A stretch of DNA of 5,687 nt from Deltaproteobacteria bacterium (lineage in GTDB: Bacteria; Desulfobacterota; Desulfarculia; Adiutricales; Adiutricaceae), in assembly GCA_031257955.1 (NCBI GenBank), contig JAIRNQ010000151.1, positions 1-5,687 of the forward strand, in the 5' to 3' direction. The translations under genes were made by a program, and so were the position numbers. Below the pieces are notes generated by a model that was not told the DNA's origin, did no database searches, and saw only the letters and a program-made list of their open reading frames with translations. Shown here one piece after another: positions 4,708-5,687 of the stretch (position 1 is the stretch's first letter; the number at the start of each line of letters is the position of its first letter).

Positions 4708-5687
4708 ATGGCCAAGGACCCCATCGAAGACGGAACCGAGGTAAGCGAACTTCGGGCCAAAAGAGGCCTTCTCAACCCGGCGGCCCAGGATCGGGAAAAG
4801 CTCCAGGAGGCCCACACCCGGCCCAAGCGGCTGTCCGATTTTTTGGGCCAGGCCGAGCTTAAAGAAAAACTCTCCATCTTCATAGAGGCAGCCAAAAAAA
4901 GGGGCGAGTGCCTGGATCACGCTCTCATTCACGGCCATCCCGGCCTGGGCAAGACCACCCTGGCCCAGATCCTGGCCAACGAACTGGGCGTGGCCTTCAA
5001 GGCCACCTCGGGACCGGTCATCGAGCGTCCCGGCGATCTGGCGGCCATTTTAACCAACCTTAGCCCCAACGAAGTCCTTTTCATAGACGAGATCCACCGC
5101 CTCAGCCCGACCATAGAGGAATACCTCTACCCGGCCATGGAAGACTTTAAGCTGGATCTCATGCTGGGCCAAGGGCCCGGGGCCAAGACGGTCAGGCTGG
5201 ACATCACCCCCTTTACCCTGGTCGGGGCCACCACCCGGGCCGGGCTCCTGACCCCCCCGCTGCGGGACCGCTTCGGCATCCAGGCCCGCCTTGACTACTA
5301 CAAGCCGGAAGAACTGGCCCTGATAGTGGACCGGGCGGCCAATCTCATGGCCATCAAAACCACCCCGGACGGGGTCACCGAAATCTCCCGCCGCAGCCGG
5401 GGCACGCCCAGGCTGGCCGGGCGGCTCCTTAGGCGGGTGCGGGACTACGCCGAGGTCAGGGGCGACGGGGTAATCGACCAAAAGACGGCCAACGAGGCCT
5501 TGACCATGCTGGGAATCGACTTTGCCGGTCTCGACGATCTGGATCGCCGGGTGCTGGAAATCATTTGCCTGCGGTTCTCCGGGGGCCCGGTGGGCCTGGA
5601 GACCATGGCCACGGCCGTGGGCGAGGAAGCCGAGACCATCTTCGAGGTCTACGAGCCCTACCTGATCCAGGAGGGCTTCATCCACCG
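4708..5687 (+). CDS. ruvB: RuvB, Holliday junction branch-migration ATPase (C-terminus cut by window end)
   Basis: RuvB is the hexameric AAA+ motor that, with RuvA, drives branch migration of Holliday junctions in recombinational repair. The visible 326 residues align with E. coli RuvB throughout: RPKRLSDFLGQ (38-48), Walker A GHPGLGKT (76-83), SGPVIERPGDLAAILTNL (101-118), Walker B LFIDEIHRLS (124-133), YPAMEDF (141-147), sensor 1 GATTRAG (173-179), the arginine finger Arg188 in LRDRFG, sensor 2 RGTPR (231-235), and the winged-helix segment FSGGPVGLETMA ending in EPYLIQEGFIHR at the edge. Only about 20 residues should be missing. The Walker A second position is His where Pro is usual. The frame is closed by a TAG at 4675-4677, and the ATG at 4708 is the only start before the conserved region. 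ruvA and ruvC are not in the window; ruvB follows the carboxyltransferase gene by 111 nt, probably in the same transcript. Confidence 0.95.
   Translation, partial: MAKDPIEDGTEVSELRAKRGLLNPAAQDREKLQEAHTRPKRLSDFLGQAELKEKLSIFIEAAKKRGECLDHALIHGHPGLGKTTLAQILANELGVAFKATSGPVIERPGDLAAILTNLSPNEVLFIDEIHRLSPTIEEYLYPAMEDFKLDLMLGQGPGAKTVRLDITPFTLVGATTRAGLLTPPLRDRFGIQARLDYYKPEELALIVDRAANLMAIKTTPDGVTEISRRSRGTPRLAGRLLRRVRDYAEVRGDGVIDQKTANEALTMLGIDFAGLDDLDRRVLEIICLRFSGGPVGLETMATAVGEEAETIFEVYEPYLIQEGFIH

Noticed and set aside
1..5687. CRISPR array, tRNA, rRNA, insertion sequence or attachment site
   Set aside because: No regularly spaced repeats of CRISPR length, no cloverleaf with a T-loop GTTCRA core, no transposase or integrase motif, and no terminal inverted repeats with target duplication were seen.

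Overview
The window comes from a GC-rich bacterium with dense genes and Gram-negative-type housekeeping functions. The mix of a chemoreceptor-like protein, a soluble-looking lytic transglycosylase and a fused alpha-beta acetyl-CoA carboxylase carboxyltransferase suggests a deltaproteobacterium-like (Desulfobacterota) lineage. That placement is inference from gene content and codon style; no rRNA or other phylogenetic marker is visible.

Layout, left to right. (1) Positions 1-204, minus strand: the first 68 codons of a membrane protein that looks like a methyl-accepting chemotaxis receptor, with a clear ribosome binding site and a plausible sigma70 promoter. (2) Positions 205-940: a long non-coding stretch of very uneven composition. 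It has a GC-rich inverted repeat (368-433), an AT-rich island (481-720, about 27% GC by hand count) containing a 12-bp perfect palindrome and a possible minus-strand promoter, then GC-rich short repeats and a candidate terminator for the next gene. (3) Positions 941-2218, minus strand: a 425-residue protein with a C-terminal GH23 lytic transglycosylase domain, a long Ala-rich N-terminal part and no signal peptide. (4) Positions 2219-2730: the divergent intergenic region, with several inverted repeats, a sigma70 promoter with a perfect TATAAT box, a GC-rich leader of about 140 nt and a 12-bp tandem repeat directly before the start. (5) Positions 2731-4596, plus strand: a single-chain acetyl-CoA carboxylase carboxyltransferase, alpha half first and beta half second. 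(6) Positions 4708-5687, plus strand: RuvB, the Holliday-junction branch-migration motor, cut by the window end probably only a couple of dozen residues before its C-terminus.

The fused carboxyltransferase and ruvB are probably cotranscribed from the promoter near 2553-2581, since no T-tract terminator is visible in the 111-nt gap; they share no pathway. The carboxyltransferase would transfer carboxyl from carboxybiotin to acetyl-CoA to make malonyl-CoA for fatty acid synthesis, and needs AccB and AccC encoded elsewhere. The two minus-strand genes point away from it and concern the envelope and signalling.

I found no mobile element, CRISPR array, tRNA or rRNA, and no evidence of a multi-gene novel system. 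The most unusual item is the carboxyltransferase: alpha-beta fusion, no alpha N-terminal helical region, an expanded zinc finger, a rewritten AEERG loop and a rewritten beta C-terminal motif. Next are the signal-less transglycosylase and the structured 205-940 spacer.
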